This document shows positions 42,961 to 51,150 of a stretch of 64,000 nucleotides of DNA, piece by piece. Position numbers and translations under genes: made by a program. Each line of letters begins with the position of its first letter. Within the stretch, counting starts at the first letter, position 1. The stretch spans positions 4,607,694-4,671,693 of the forward strand of contig NZ_KB913013.1 of assembly GCF_000383955.1 (NCBI RefSeq), given 5' to 3'. The notes beneath the pieces were generated by a model, which had not been told where the DNA came from, did not search any database, and saw nothing but the letters and a program-made list of their open reading frames with translations. The DNA comes from Rudanella lutea DSM 19387 (lineage in GTDB: Bacteria > Bacteroidota > Bacteroidia > Cytophagales > Spirosomataceae).

Positions 42961-44382
42961 TCAGTCAATGGTACCAAAGCTAACCTTGCCCTGTGCGCTT
43001 CGAAAATTCGATGCCCCGATGATGAACGTGCCGTTGGAGAGGCTCACCGAAATTCCGTTAAAGGTGTTGCTCGGGCTGGAATCGGTCACTTTTCGAACTC
43101 GGCTCCAGGTCGTTCCCGACCGTACAAAAAGGGTGGATGTCCCCTGAAACGTATTTTCGCCATACGCGCTGACGAGGGCGTAATTACCCGAGAGAGCCAC
43201 GCTGAATCCGAAGAGGTGGCCACTGGCGGGGTTACTGTTAGTCAGTTTGGCTTGCTGCGTCCATGTACTTCCCGACCGGATAAATACATAAGCTGATCCA
43301 GCTTCGGTAAGTCCACCTGGGTCATCATAATATGCCCCAACCAGAGCGTAATCGCCCGCGAGGGCGACACTGACGCCAAATTGATCGTCGGCTGTTCCGT
43401 CGCTGGCAGTTAGTTTGGCTTGTTGGCTCCAGGTCGTACCCGACCTTAGGAAAACGTACGCAGCTCCCTGGCTTGGGCTGCTCGCACCACCTCCATACGG
43501 GGCTCCCACCACGATGTACGTGCCCGATATGGCCACGCTGGTGCCAAAAAAGTCGTTGATGGCACCGTCGCCCGCGGTGAGTTTGGCTTGCTGGCTCCAG
43601 GTCGTACCCGAGCGCACGAAAACGTAGGCTGAACCCTGATTGGTATTGCTGCCATTGTCATCGGCAGAGGCTCCGATAACCGCATAATCACCAGCTATGG
43701 AGACGCTGAAACCAAACTCATCGTTTGGGGCTCCGTCGGTTGCGGTGAGTTTAGCTTGTTGTATCCATTCATCGCCCGACCGCATGAAGACATAATCCGA
43801 GCCCTGTCCGCTATTGATCCCGACGTTATCGGAATAGGCTCCGACAAGGGCATAGTCGCCCGCAATAGCCACGCTGTAGCCAAAATAGTCGTTTGTGGCA
43901 CCATCGCTTGCCACCAGTTTGGCTTGCTGCACCCAGCTATTGCCTGTCCGAACAAAGATGTAGGCCGAACCCTGATCGATTGTGCTCCCAACATCGTCGC
44001 CCAAAGCCCCGACGATAGCGTAATCGCCCGAAATAGCCACACTAAGGCCAAACTGGTCGTTGGCGGCTCCGTCGCTCGCGGTGCGGTCAATGGGCGGTAG
44101 CTGCCCCGAGGTAGTAGGAGCCAGTGGAAACCAGTTTTGTCCGTCGTGCAGGTACAGCGTGCCTTTGTCCAGATCATACACCAAAGCACCGGCTTGCGGG
44201 TTGGGTACTGCCAGGCGCTGGGCGGTGGTGAGCCGGGTGGGATAAAACACCTTGTCGTTGGCGGGGCTTTTGAGGTCGAGTGCGGCCGAGGGGTGCGGCT
44301 GGCCCCCCAAGCCGATCTGGGCGTGGGTGTAGAACGGTAGAGCCAGCCACAGAAAGGAGAGGAATAAGAAGATATGCTTCAT
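42961..44382 (-). CDS. Exported FG-GAP beta-propeller protein, paralogue 4
   Basis: A 473-aa protein, first of the array in transcription order. The signal peptide MKHIFLFLSFLWLALPFYTHA is followed by the head domain and seven FG-GAP units (NDQFGLSVAISGDYAIVGAL and others). It shares the GGG-containing fourth blade loop with paralogue 3 and the C-terminal KVSFGTID with all copies. A TACCTTCG box lies 24 bases upstream of the start. Possible roles are adhesion or polysaccharide binding; none is demonstrated. Confidence 0.88.
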   Translation of the reverse strand: MKHIFLFLSFLWLALPFYTHAQIGLGGQPHPSAALDLKSPANDKVFYPTRLTTAQRLAVPNPQAGALVYDLDKGTLYLHDGQNWFPLAPTTSGQLPPIDRTASDGAANDQFGLSVAISGDYAIVGALGDDVGSTIDQGSAYIFVRTGNSWVQQAKLVASDGATNDYFGYSVAIAGDYALVGAYSDNVGINSGQGSDYVFMRSGDEWIQQAKLTATDGAPNDEFGFSVSIAGDYAVIGASADDNGSNTNQGSAYVFVRSGTTWSQQAKLTAGDGAINDFFGTSVAISGTYIVVGAPYGGGASSPSQGAAYVFLRSGTTWSQQAKLTASDGTADDQFGVSVALAGDYALVGAYYDDPGGLTEAGSAYVFIRSGSTWTQQAKLTNSNPASGHLFGFSVALSGNYALVSAYGENTFQGTSTLFVRSGTTWSRVRKVTDSSPSNTFNGISVSLSNGTFIIGASNFRSAQGKVSFGTID

Positions 44383-44696
44383 GCTCAGTAGGTTGATTGT
44401 GCAGAACGAAGGTACTCATTCTGAAAGCTGGGTTGGTGGGCGAGTTACTAAAAGGTTATGCCTCAGCGGCCTGCCCAGCAATGATAGGCCGGGTAGTTGA
44501 AGTGCACCTGTCTACCGAAATGACCTTGTTTAGCCGTTCCAGTCTCACTCCGAAGCGGCTCGGTTCCGGCCGGTAAATCCGAGTTTTTTTACGCCACACA
44601 ATCGCTTCGGTTGTGGCTCGTTTAGCAGAAAACAGTACTTTTACTAAAACCTCCGTCCGTTATTACCCCCTTGCAGGAGTAAGCGTACTACCTCGA
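44383..44696. other. 314-base intergenic region, divergent starts
   Basis: This gap separates FG-GAP paralogue 4 (-) from the O-methyltransferase (+). It holds a TACCTTCG box on the minus strand at 44407-44414, the positional equivalent of the boxes before paralogues 1 and 2. On the plus side TACTTTTA at 44636 is a weak -7 candidate, with TTG at 44611. I see no gene, RNA or clear hairpin in the rest. Confidence 0.4.
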
Positions 44697-45338
44697 ATGG
44701 ATTTTTTACCACCTGATTTAACGGCTTATGCCGACGCCCATACCTCGCCCGAAAGCGAGTTGCTTCGTCGGCTCAATCGCCAAACCCATGCCAAGGTACT
44801 GCATCCCCGTATGTTGTCGGGGCATTTTCAGGGGCGCATGTTGTCGTTGTTTGCCCACATGATGCGCCCCCGCCGGATTCTCGAAATCGGTACCTATACC
44901 GGTTACTCGGCCCTGTGTCTGGCTGAGGGCCTGACCGACGATGGTCGCCTGATTACCATCGAGAAAAACGAAGAGCTGGAAGACATGATCCGCGATTTCT
45001 GGCGGGAGTCGCCCTTAGCCGACAAAATCGACCTGCTCATTGGCAATGCCGCCGACCTGATTCCCTCCCTGACCGATACGTTTGATCTGGTGTTTATTGA
45101 TGCTGATAAAATAGGCTACTCGGTGTACCTTGATCTGGTAATAGACAAGGTACGGCCAGGCGGTATCATCATGGCCGACAACGTGTTGTGGAGCGGGAAG
45201 GTGGTGCAGCCCGTGAAACCGTCGGACAAAGACACCCTGGCTGTGATGGCCTTCAACCAAAAAGTTCAGGATGACCCCCGTGTTGAAAATGTGCTGCTGC
45301 CTGTGCGCGACGGAGTCATGATGATGATGAAAAAATAA
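44697..45338 (+). CDS. SAM-dependent O-methyltransferase (catechol OMT-like)
   Basis: A 213-aa class I methyltransferase of the methyltransf_3 (CCoAOMT/COMT-like) family. SAM-binding motif I is ILEIGTYTGYSALCLAEGL, with LITIEKNEE as the acidic loop and VFIDADKIGYSVYLDLVID the divalent-metal region; GGIIMADNVLWSGKVV supplies the conserved DN pair. The chosen start MDFLPPDL (44697) is the typical short N-terminus; 28 upstream codons are open but unlike the family. It lies only two bases before the LysM gene and is co-transcribed with it. The substrate is unknown. Confidence 0.92.
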   Translation: MDFLPPDLTAYADAHTSPESELLRRLNRQTHAKVLHPRMLSGHFQGRMLSLFAHMMRPRRILEIGTYTGYSALCLAEGLTDDGRLITIEKNEELEDMIRDFWRESPLADKIDLLIGNAADLIPSLTDTFDLVFIDADKIGYSVYLDLVIDKVRPGGIIMADNVLWSGKVVQPVKPSDKDTLAVMAFNQKVQDDPRVENVLLPVRDGVMMMMKK

Positions 45339-45340
45339 CT

Positions 45341-47602
45341 ATGAAAAAGCTGCTAACCCTCCTTGTTGTTTTTGTCAGTACTCTGGCTGTGGCCCAGCCG
45401 CCCGCTGTTCCGTCGGTGCCGCCCCGTACCGAGTTTGCCGGAATCTCGATTCAGCTCGATGAAGAGGCCCGCCGACTCATTCAGCAGGACATCAACGCCC
45501 TGTACGCCAATCGGCAGTACTGGAATGCCAAACTCGACCGGGTGGTACTCTACTTCCCGATCATCGAGGCCATCCTGACCGACGAAGACGTCCCGACCGA
45601 TTTTAAATACCTTGCCGTACAGGAGAGCTCGCTCACGCCCGATGCCGTGTCGTCGTCGCAGGCAGTTGGATTCTGGCAATTCAAGCGCGAAACAGCCCTG
45701 ATCAACGGGATGCGCGTAGATGATGAGATCGACGAGCGCAAGAGCATCACCGGCTCCACACGCGGGGCGGCTACCTATCTGAAGAAAAGCAATACGCAGT
45801 TTAACAACTGGGTGTCGTCGCTGTTTTCGTTTTACCTCGGCGCGGGAGGTATCAGCAAATTGATTCCGCCCGACTGGTCGTACGCGAAGGAAATAGCCTT
45901 GTCGGGGTCAACGGACCGGTACATTCTGCGGTTTCTGGCCCATAAAATTGCGGTCGAAAACGCCCTGCCTTCTTATCAGACCAAAAACGCGGTGGCCCTG
46001 ATCGAGTACCCAAACGGGGGCGGGAAAACGGTTCAGCAGATTGTGACCGACTTGGGCGCACAGGGGGTACAGGTTAATACCGATGATCTGCTGACGTACA
46101 ACCGCTGGATTCTGGGCGCCAGTATTCCGTCCGACAAGGCGTACACGGTGATGATTCCGGTACCGAGCAATCAGATCAATGAAGTACGGCAGCGGGTGGT
46201 AGCGGTTTCGGACAAGAAGACCCCCGACTTTCTCCAAAACGATGTAGGTTTTCCGGTACTGAAAAAAGTGACCTTAGGCGTACGTAGTCAGGCCGACCCT
46301 ATCCTGTACGAAATCAATGGCTTACCGGGCATTCAGGCACAGGCTGGCGATAATGCCGGTACCCTGGCTCGTAAAGCGAAGGTGAGCTATTCCAGCTTCT
46401 TGCGGTATAACGATCTGACCGAAAAAATGCCGATTGAGCCCGGTGAGGTGTATTATCTGGCCAAAAAGCGTAAAAAAGCGCTGGTGCCGTTTCATACTAC
46501 CCGCGAGGGCGAAACCACCCGGAGCATTTCGCAGCGGTACGGCATCCGGCTGAAACACCTGCTGAAATACAACCGGCTCGACCGGGTACAGCGGCTTCAG
46601 GTTGGCCGGGTGATGTGGCTCCGCGAACGTCGGCCCCGCAACCGTCCGGTCGAAATCATCAACGTCCCGACGCCCCCCGTGTACGACCCCACGCCCGCTA
46701 CGCCATCCACTCGGCCCGATGTAGCGGCCTCAGGCAATGGCAGTACGGCGCCCTCCCGCCCGGTCAACAGCGACAATATTCCGCGTAACCCGTCGGAACG
46801 CAAACTGTACACGCCCAAGTTTGGGGGTGAAAATGTACCCGCTACCACCACCACGCCCCCCGAAACGGGCAACGGTAGCTCAACGGCATCGCGGCCAGCA
46901 TCTCGCCCGGCTACCCCTCCGGCCGACCGCCCGGTGGTATCGAACACGCGGCCCATAACGCCCCCCAGCCCCAACGGCGGTAATGGCGGTTCGCGTACTG
47001 TGACGGTGAAACCAGCTACCCCGGCCTCTGAGCCCGACGAAGATAACGACCTGCTGCCTTCCGTGCCTACGAAGGCGAATCGGCAGGGAGGGTACGAGGT
47101 GACGGGCAATGAGCCGACTTTGCCGCCCAACACGCGCCCGGCGACCGTACCGACCGACCGAACGGCTGGCAACACGCGCCCCGCTGCTCCGGCTACCCGG
47201 CCCGCTCCCGCCAATCGGCCGACAACAACGGCTGGCGGCCGTACTATGACTCACTCCGTTGAGCCAGGACAGACCTATTATAGCATTTCGAAACTCTACG
47301 GGGTGTCTATTGACGATCTGCTGGCTGCCAATAACCTGACGTTGGAAGACAAACTGTCGGTAGGGCAATCGCTTACGGTACGCAACGTGCCGCAGGGCTT
47401 CCCGGCAGGGCGGCCCCTCAATACCTCAGCGCCGACGGCCACGCAGCCCCGGTCGGAAACGATTTACCACACCGTTGAAAAAGGGCAGACCATGTTCCGA
47501 ATCTCGAAGCTGTACAACGTGACTATCGAGCAGATTCAGGAGTGGAACGGCCTGACCGATGTGACGGTTAAGGAAGGACAAAAGATTAAAATAGTTAAGT
47601 AA
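45341..47602 (+). CDS. mltD: MltD-like lytic transglycosylase with LysM domains
   Basis: A 753-aa exported murein hydrolase. The signal peptide (about 1-19) is followed by an SLT domain (about 60-210) with catalytic E95 in LAVQESSLTPDAVSSSQAVG and FWQFKRETA. Two weaker LysM-like segments come at about 335-440 and two clear LysM domains at the C-terminus (HSVEPGQTYYSISKLYGVS about 643 and HTVEKGQTMFRISKLYNVT about 709). Between them lies a Pro/Thr/Arg-rich linker of about 180 residues (repeated SRPAT/NTRPA) that may span the periplasm. MltD enzymes cleave glycan strands to 1,6-anhydromuropeptides. Word-repeat hairpin D starts right after its stop. Confidence 0.92.
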   Translation: MKKLLTLLVVFVSTLAVAQPPAVPSVPPRTEFAGISIQLDEEARRLIQQDINALYANRQYWNAKLDRVVLYFPIIEAILTDEDVPTDFKYLAVQESSLTPDAVSSSQAVGFWQFKRETALINGMRVDDEIDERKSITGSTRGAATYLKKSNTQFNNWVSSLFSFYLGAGGISKLIPPDWSYAKEIALSGSTDRYILRFLAHKIAVENALPSYQTKNAVALIEYPNGGGKTVQQIVTDLGAQGVQVNTDDLLTYNRWILGASIPSDKAYTVMIPVPSNQINEVRQRVVAVSDKKTPDFLQNDVGFPVLKKVTLGVRSQADPILYEINGLPGIQAQAGDNAGTLARKAKVSYSSFLRYNDLTEKMPIEPGEVYYLAKKRKKALVPFHTTREGETTRSISQRYGIRLKHLLKYNRLDRVQRLQVGRVMWLRERRPRNRPVEIINVPTPPVYDPTPATPSTRPDVAASGNGSTAPSRPVNSDNIPRNPSERKLYTPKFGGENVPATTTTPPETGNGSSTASRPASRPATPPADRPVVSNTRPITPPSPNGGNGGSRTVTVKPATPASEPDEDNDLLPSVPTKANRQGGYEVTGNEPTLPPNTRPATVPTDRTAGNTRPAAPATRPAPANRPTTTAGGRTMTHSVEPGQTYYSISKLYGVSIDDLLAANNLTLEDKLSVGQSLTVRNVPQGFPAGRPLNTSAPTATQPRSETIYHTVEKGQTMFRISKLYNVTIEQIQEWNGLTDVTVKEGQKIKIVK

Positions 47603-47604
47603 AA

Positions 47605-47741
47605 AGGAGATAGGAGTGAGGAGCGAGAAGAGAGGAGTGAGAAGATAGGAGTGAGGAGTTGCTGACGCGTCAGCATTACTCGTGCGTCAGCAACTCCTCA
47701 CTCCTCACTCCTATCTTCTAACTCCTCTCTCCTCACTTCTC
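47605..47741 (+). repeat. Word-repeat intercistronic hairpin D
   Basis: The left arm (47605-47660) reiterates GGAGTGAGGAG/GAGCGAGAAG/GGAGATAG; the right arm (47683-47741) is its complement (CTCCTCACTCCTCACTCCTATCTTC). The inner part is a perfect 18-bp stem, GTGAGGAGTTGCTGACGC with GCGTCAGCAACTCCTCAC. It starts two bases after the mltD-like stop and ends eight bases before the DUF3109 ATG at 47750. Confidence 0.85.
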
Positions 47742-47749
47742 AGAAAAGC

Positions 47750-48328
47750 ATGATTCTGATTGAGAATACGGTCATCAGCGATGACATTGCCGATAAGTTC
47801 TTCGTTTGCAACCTTGACAAATGCAAGGGGGCCTGCTGTGTTGAAGGCGATTTGGGGGCCCCCCTCGAAGCCGACGAACTGCACATTCTGCAACGCATTT
47901 ACCCGAAGGTAAAGCCTTACCTCTCGCCCGAAGGCATTGCCGCTATCGAAAAACAGGGTTTGTACGAGCCCGACGGTGAAGGGGGGTTTGTGACGACGAC
48001 CGTGGGCGGGCGAGAGTGTGTGTTTGCCACCTGGAACGATAAGGGAATCCTGAAATGCGGGATCGAAGATGCCTACAATGATGGCAAAGTCGATTGGAAA
48101 AAGCCGATTTCGTGCCACCTGTACCCGATTCGGGTGACCAAGTACGATCAGTATCATGCTCTCAACTACGACCGGTGGCCTATTTGCAGCCCGGCCTGCG
48201 GACTTGGTAAAGAGCTGAACGTGCCTGTTTACAAATTCGTCCGCGAAGCCCTGATTCGGGCCTACGGCGAAGCCTGGTATGCCGAGCTGGTAGCCGAAAT
48301 CGAAGGAACAACGAACGACGAGCAGTGA
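47750..48328 (+). CDS. DUF3109 family protein
   Basis: A 192-aa cytosolic protein of a widespread Bacteroidota family of unknown role. It carries a Cys pattern: C20 and CKGACC near the N-terminus, then [26 protein letters not shown] and [10 protein letters not shown]. The number and spacing suggest an iron-sulfur or zinc site, in the manner of the YkgJ (CxxxCxxCC) metal-cluster family. The Gln/Asp-rich C-terminal codons run into repeat hairpin E, so the last residues EGTTNDEQ are partly coded by the repeat word. Confidence 0.88.
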   Translation: MILIENTVISDDIADKFFVCNLDKCKGACCVEGDLGAPLEADELHILQRIYPKVKPYLSPEGIAAIEKQGLYEPDGEGGFVTTTVGGRECVFATWNDKGILKCGIEDAYNDGKVDWKKPISCHLYPIRVTKYDQYHALNYDRWPICSPACGLGKELNVPVYKFVREALIRAYGEAWYAELVAEIEGTTNDEQ

Positions 48329-48472
48329 ACAATTATCAACGAACAACGAACAGTTAACAAGCACTGCTCACTCATGACTGTTCGTTGATAATTGATCATT
48401 GTTGGTTGTCCACTATTGGTTGCTCACTGTTCGTTGTTCGTTGATCGTTGTTTACTGTTCGTTGTTCACTGA
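48305..48472 (+). repeat. Word-repeat intercistronic hairpin E
   Basis: The left arm (48305-48360) reiterates GAACAACGAACAGTGAACAA and already begins inside the last DUF3109 codons; TGA 48326-48328 is part of a repeat word. The right arm (48368-48472) carries ACTGTTCGTTGATAATTGATC-like and GTTCGTTGTTCGTTGATCG-like complements, about twice the length of the left arm. It ends 11 bases before the ATG at 48484. Confidence 0.8.
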
Positions 48473-48483
48473 TACCTGTAACC

Positions 48484-48816
48484 ATGCAACAGCGCGATTA
48501 CTTTGAGGATGTGTACGAGGTGGTGCGGCAGGTGCCGCTTGGCCGTGTGACGACCTATGGAGCCATTGCGCGGTATCTGAGTTTGCGGGCCGGTGCCCGA
48601 ATGGTGGGCTGGGCCATGAATGCCAGCCATACCCGCCCCGATGTACCCGCGCACCGCGTTGTAAACCGGCTAGGCATTTTGTCGGGTAAACATTTCTTTG
48701 GTAGCCCCACCCGGATGCAGGAGCTTCTGGAGGCCGAAGGTGTCCTGGTCTCCGACGACCGAATCACCGATTTCAAAACCCGCCTGTGGGACCCCACCGA
48801 GGAGTTGACTTTGTAA
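48484..48816 (+). CDS. Alkyltransferase-like (ATL) DNA repair protein, Cys replaced by Ala
   Basis: A 110-aa protein that corresponds to the C-terminal DNA-binding domain of O6-alkylguanine alkyltransferases. The helix-turn-helix region (GRVTTYGAIARYL) and the Arg-finger area (AGARMVGWAMN, R39) are kept, but the acceptor motif PCHRV reads PAHRV (A56). It therefore cannot accept alkyl groups; Trp- or Ala-type ATLs flag O6-alkylguanine for nucleotide excision repair. MQQRDYFEDVY (48484) is the family-like start; further in-frame codons upstream lie in the repeat hairpin. Confidence 0.9.
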   Translation: MQQRDYFEDVYEVVRQVPLGRVTTYGAIARYLSLRAGARMVGWAMNASHTRPDVPAHRVVNRLGILSGKHFFGSPTRMQELLEAEGVLVSDDRITDFKTRLWDPTEELTL

Positions 48817-48862
48817 ACGGATGGTGGAGCGATTCGCGGTGAATTAACGTGCATTATGCATA

Positions 48863-48972
48863 ATGGCTGACGCAAGGGCCTTCGACAGGCTCAGGCTGAC
48901 ATTATGCTTGAGAGCCCCAGTCAGCCCGGACCGCGTGCGGTTGAGCCTGTCGAAGGCCCTTGCGTCAGCCAT
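48863..48972. repeat. 31-bp perfect inverted repeat with TTCGACAGGCTCA core
   Basis: 48863-48893 and 48942-48972 are perfect complements with a 48-nt loop, and the loop itself holds GGCTGAC/GTCAGCC. The 14-mer CATTATGCATAATG (48852-48865) is a further palindrome at its edge. It lies between convergent genes in a 269-base gap. The core CCTTCGACAGGCTCAGG resembles a word that recurs in many bacterial intergenic repeats. A degraded single arm may exist at 59954-59982. Confidence 0.85.
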
Positions 48973-49085
48973 CATTTGTTGAACAGCTGGTTGTAATACA
49001 AATTTTCCATAATTTATGTTAGGTTAACAGCCAGAGTATCAACTGCTCTCACCCCAAAACGACAAGCCTTTAACTTGCCCGATTG

Positions 49086-49946
49086 CTACAGATTCCGGAC
49101 GTATTTCTGCCCGCCGAGGGCACGCATTTGCCGGGAAATTTGCCGGGTTCGGCGTTGGATGTAGTTGGAAGGGTTGGCAATTGAGAACCGGATCGGATTG
49201 GGCAGTACGGCCGCAATCCGGGCGGCTTCGTCGCGGGAGAGCGACTTAGCCGGGTGGTCGTAATAGCGTTGACTGGCCGCTTCCACGCCAAATGTCATGG
49301 GGCCTGTTTCGGCTACGTTCAGGTACACTTCCAGAATCCGTTTTTTGCCCCACACCAGTTCAATCAGTACGGTGAAGTACACTTCAAGCCCTTTCCGAAT
49401 GTAGCTCCGGCCGTTCCAGAGAAACACGTTTTTGGCTACCTGTTGCGAAATGGTACTGGCTCCCCGTGGGCGTTTGCGCCGTTGGTTTTCCTTGATGGCA
49501 TCCTGAATTTCGTCGAAGTCGAAGCCCCAATGGTACGGAAAGGCCTGATCTTCGGAGGCAACTACCGCCAGGGCGGCTTCTTTGCTGATGTTTTCGTACG
49601 AAGTCCAGTCTTTATACACCCGGCTGCTTTGGTCGGTGCCGAGGGTATCCCACCACCGCGACACCACCAGCGGAGTCACCCAGACGGGTACCCACTTGAG
49701 CACAATCACCCAGCCGATCGAAAACAGAAAGAGGTACAGCGCGAGTTGGGCGGCTATCCGGTAGAGTTTGCCCACCCACGGGTGCTCCCGCAAAAACCGA
49801 CGCCCCTGCGCCCAGGCCGACCCGCCTGTGTTGGCGCGCCCCGTGCCCGCCGAGGCCGTATTGCGTGAACCCGTTGAGCCCATGGCCGAGTACGAGGCAT
49901 CGGGTTGGCGGTTGGCGTTGCTGTTGCGCGGGCGATTTTCAGACAT
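49086..49946 (-). CDS. mtgA: Monofunctional peptidoglycan glycosyltransferase
   Basis: A 286-aa GT51 enzyme that polymerises lipid II into glycan strands at the inner membrane. A Ser/Asn/Arg-rich cytoplasmic N-terminus of about 60 residues is followed by one membrane helix (about 63-85). The catalytic domain has E132 in VVASEDQAFPYHWGFD (motif 1), RPRGASTISQQVAKNVFLW (motif 2), RKGLEVYFTVLIELVWGKKRILEVYLN (motif 3) and AETG with the second Glu. The start MSENRPRN at 49946 was chosen; thirteen more codons are open upstream. Confidence 0.93.
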   Translation of the reverse strand: MSENRPRNSNANRQPDASYSAMGSTGSRNTASAGTGRANTGGSAWAQGRRFLREHPWVGKLYRIAAQLALYLFLFSIGWVIVLKWVPVWVTPLVVSRWWDTLGTDQSSRVYKDWTSYENISKEAALAVVASEDQAFPYHWGFDFDEIQDAIKENQRRKRPRGASTISQQVAKNVFLWNGRSYIRKGLEVYFTVLIELVWGKKRILEVYLNVAETGPMTFGVEAASQRYYDHPAKSLSRDEAARIAAVLPNPIRFSIANPSNYIQRRTRQISRQMRALGGQKYVRNL

Positions 49947-50031
49947 GGGTTTTTGAGGTACACCAGCAACGTACCGGTGTAGCATAAACGCGAAAATGCT
50001 AAAAAAAGCTGTATGTGGGCCAGAAAATGAG

Positions 50032-51147
50032 TTAATCTACAAACAGACTGGCCGCTACCCGGTCGGCAAAGAGCTTGCCCGCCTGCGTGAGCCGGAGAAA
50101 ACCGTCGGCTTTTTGTAGCCATTGTTGTTCGTATAACTCGCCCAGGGCCGAGGCCTGTTGTTGCTCAAAATCACCTCCTGTGAGTTGGCTCAGTTCGGTC
50201 AGCGAGCAGCCCCACTGGGTGCGTAGGCCCGTCAGCAGATACTCGTTGACCCGGTCGGCCGGGGTCAGGGTTTCGGTTTCGGCGGGTAGCTCACCGGCTT
50301 CGATTGCCCGCAGATACAGCGCATTGTTGGCCACGTTGAACTGTCGGCTATGGCCATTGTACGAGTGCGCACTTGGCCCCACGCCCAGGTACGGGCGTTG
50401 CTGCCAGTAGGCCGTATTGTGCCGGGCGTAATGGCCGGGTTTGGCAAAATTCGAAATCTCGTAGTGCTCGTAGCCTGCACCAGCAAGCGTTTGGGTGAGT
50501 TGCTCGAAATGGTCGGCGGCCAGGCCTTCGTCGAGAGCCGGGAGTTTGCCTTTCTGTGTCCAGCGGCCAAATGCCGTATCGGGTTCAATGGTGAGTGCAT
50601 ACGCTGATAGGTGCGGAACGTTCAGCGACAGGGCGCGGTCGAGGTCGTACTGCCAGACGCTGAAAAGCGGAATGCCGTAGATCAGGTCGATACTGAGATT
50701 GTCGAAACCAGCCTCGCGGGCCAGCCGTACACATTGCTCAGCTTCGGCGGCATTGTGGGCGCGGTTCATCCAGCGCAGAGCCTCCTCGCTAAACGTTTGG
50801 ATACCAATACTGAGCCGGTTCACGTACCGCCGGAGCATGGTCAGTTTGGCGGGCGTCAGGTCGTCGGGGTTAGCTTCAAGCGTAATTTCGGCATCGGGGG
50901 CTATGCTAAACCGCCCATGAATCGTGTCGAACAAACGGGCCAGTTCGGCTTCGGTCAGTAACGAGGGAGTACCCCCTCCGAAATACACGGTTTGCAGTTC
51001 GGAGGGGGGTAAATAGGTGGCTTGCAGGCCTATTTCGGTTCGGATAGCCTCCACCATCGCGTCTTTTCGGCTCAGGTTGGTGCTGAAATGAAAATCGCAG
51101 TAGTGGCAGGCCTGCTTACAAAACGGAATATGGAGGTACAGATGCAT
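50032..51147 (-). CDS. hemW: HemW-type radical SAM protein (heme chaperone)
   Basis: A 371-aa protein. The radical SAM motif CKQACHYCDF gives C10, C14 and C17, with the additional His/Phe context of the HemN family. Further signatures are YFGGGTPSLL, ITLEANPDDLTPAKL, RLSIGIQTFSEEALRWMNRAHN and DLIYGIPLFSVWQYDLD; YEISNFAKPGHYARHN is typical for HemW. It lacks the N-terminal extension of HemN, so it is probably the heme-binding chaperone HemW rather than a coproporphyrinogen dehydrogenase. It follows an SDR-like gene by three bases on the same strand. Confidence 0.93.
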   Translation of the reverse strand: MHLYLHIPFCKQACHYCDFHFSTNLSRKDAMVEAIRTEIGLQATYLPPSELQTVYFGGGTPSLLTEAELARLFDTIHGRFSIAPDAEITLEANPDDLTPAKLTMLRRYVNRLSIGIQTFSEEALRWMNRAHNAAEAEQCVRLAREAGFDNLSIDLIYGIPLFSVWQYDLDRALSLNVPHLSAYALTIEPDTAFGRWTQKGKLPALDEGLAADHFEQLTQTLAGAGYEHYEISNFAKPGHYARHNTAYWQQRPYLGVGPSAHSYNGHSRQFNVANNALYLRAIEAGELPAETETLTPADRVNEYLLTGLRTQWGCSLTELSQLTGGDFEQQQASALGELYEQQWLQKADGFLRLTQAGKLFADRVAASLFVD

Positions 51148-51150
51148 TCG

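Noticed and set aside
38409-44382. Dense short repeats that might be taken as a CRISPR array or minisatellite
   Set aside because: The periodicity of about 150 bases is in frame and codes for FG-GAP blades in four intact genes; the repeats are too diverged at DNA level and lack spacers of uniform length.
47605-48472. Word-repeat elements D and E as CRISPR or tandem satellite DNA
   Set aside because: The units are degenerate, arranged in two opposed arms, and there are no unique spacers; no cas genes are in the window.
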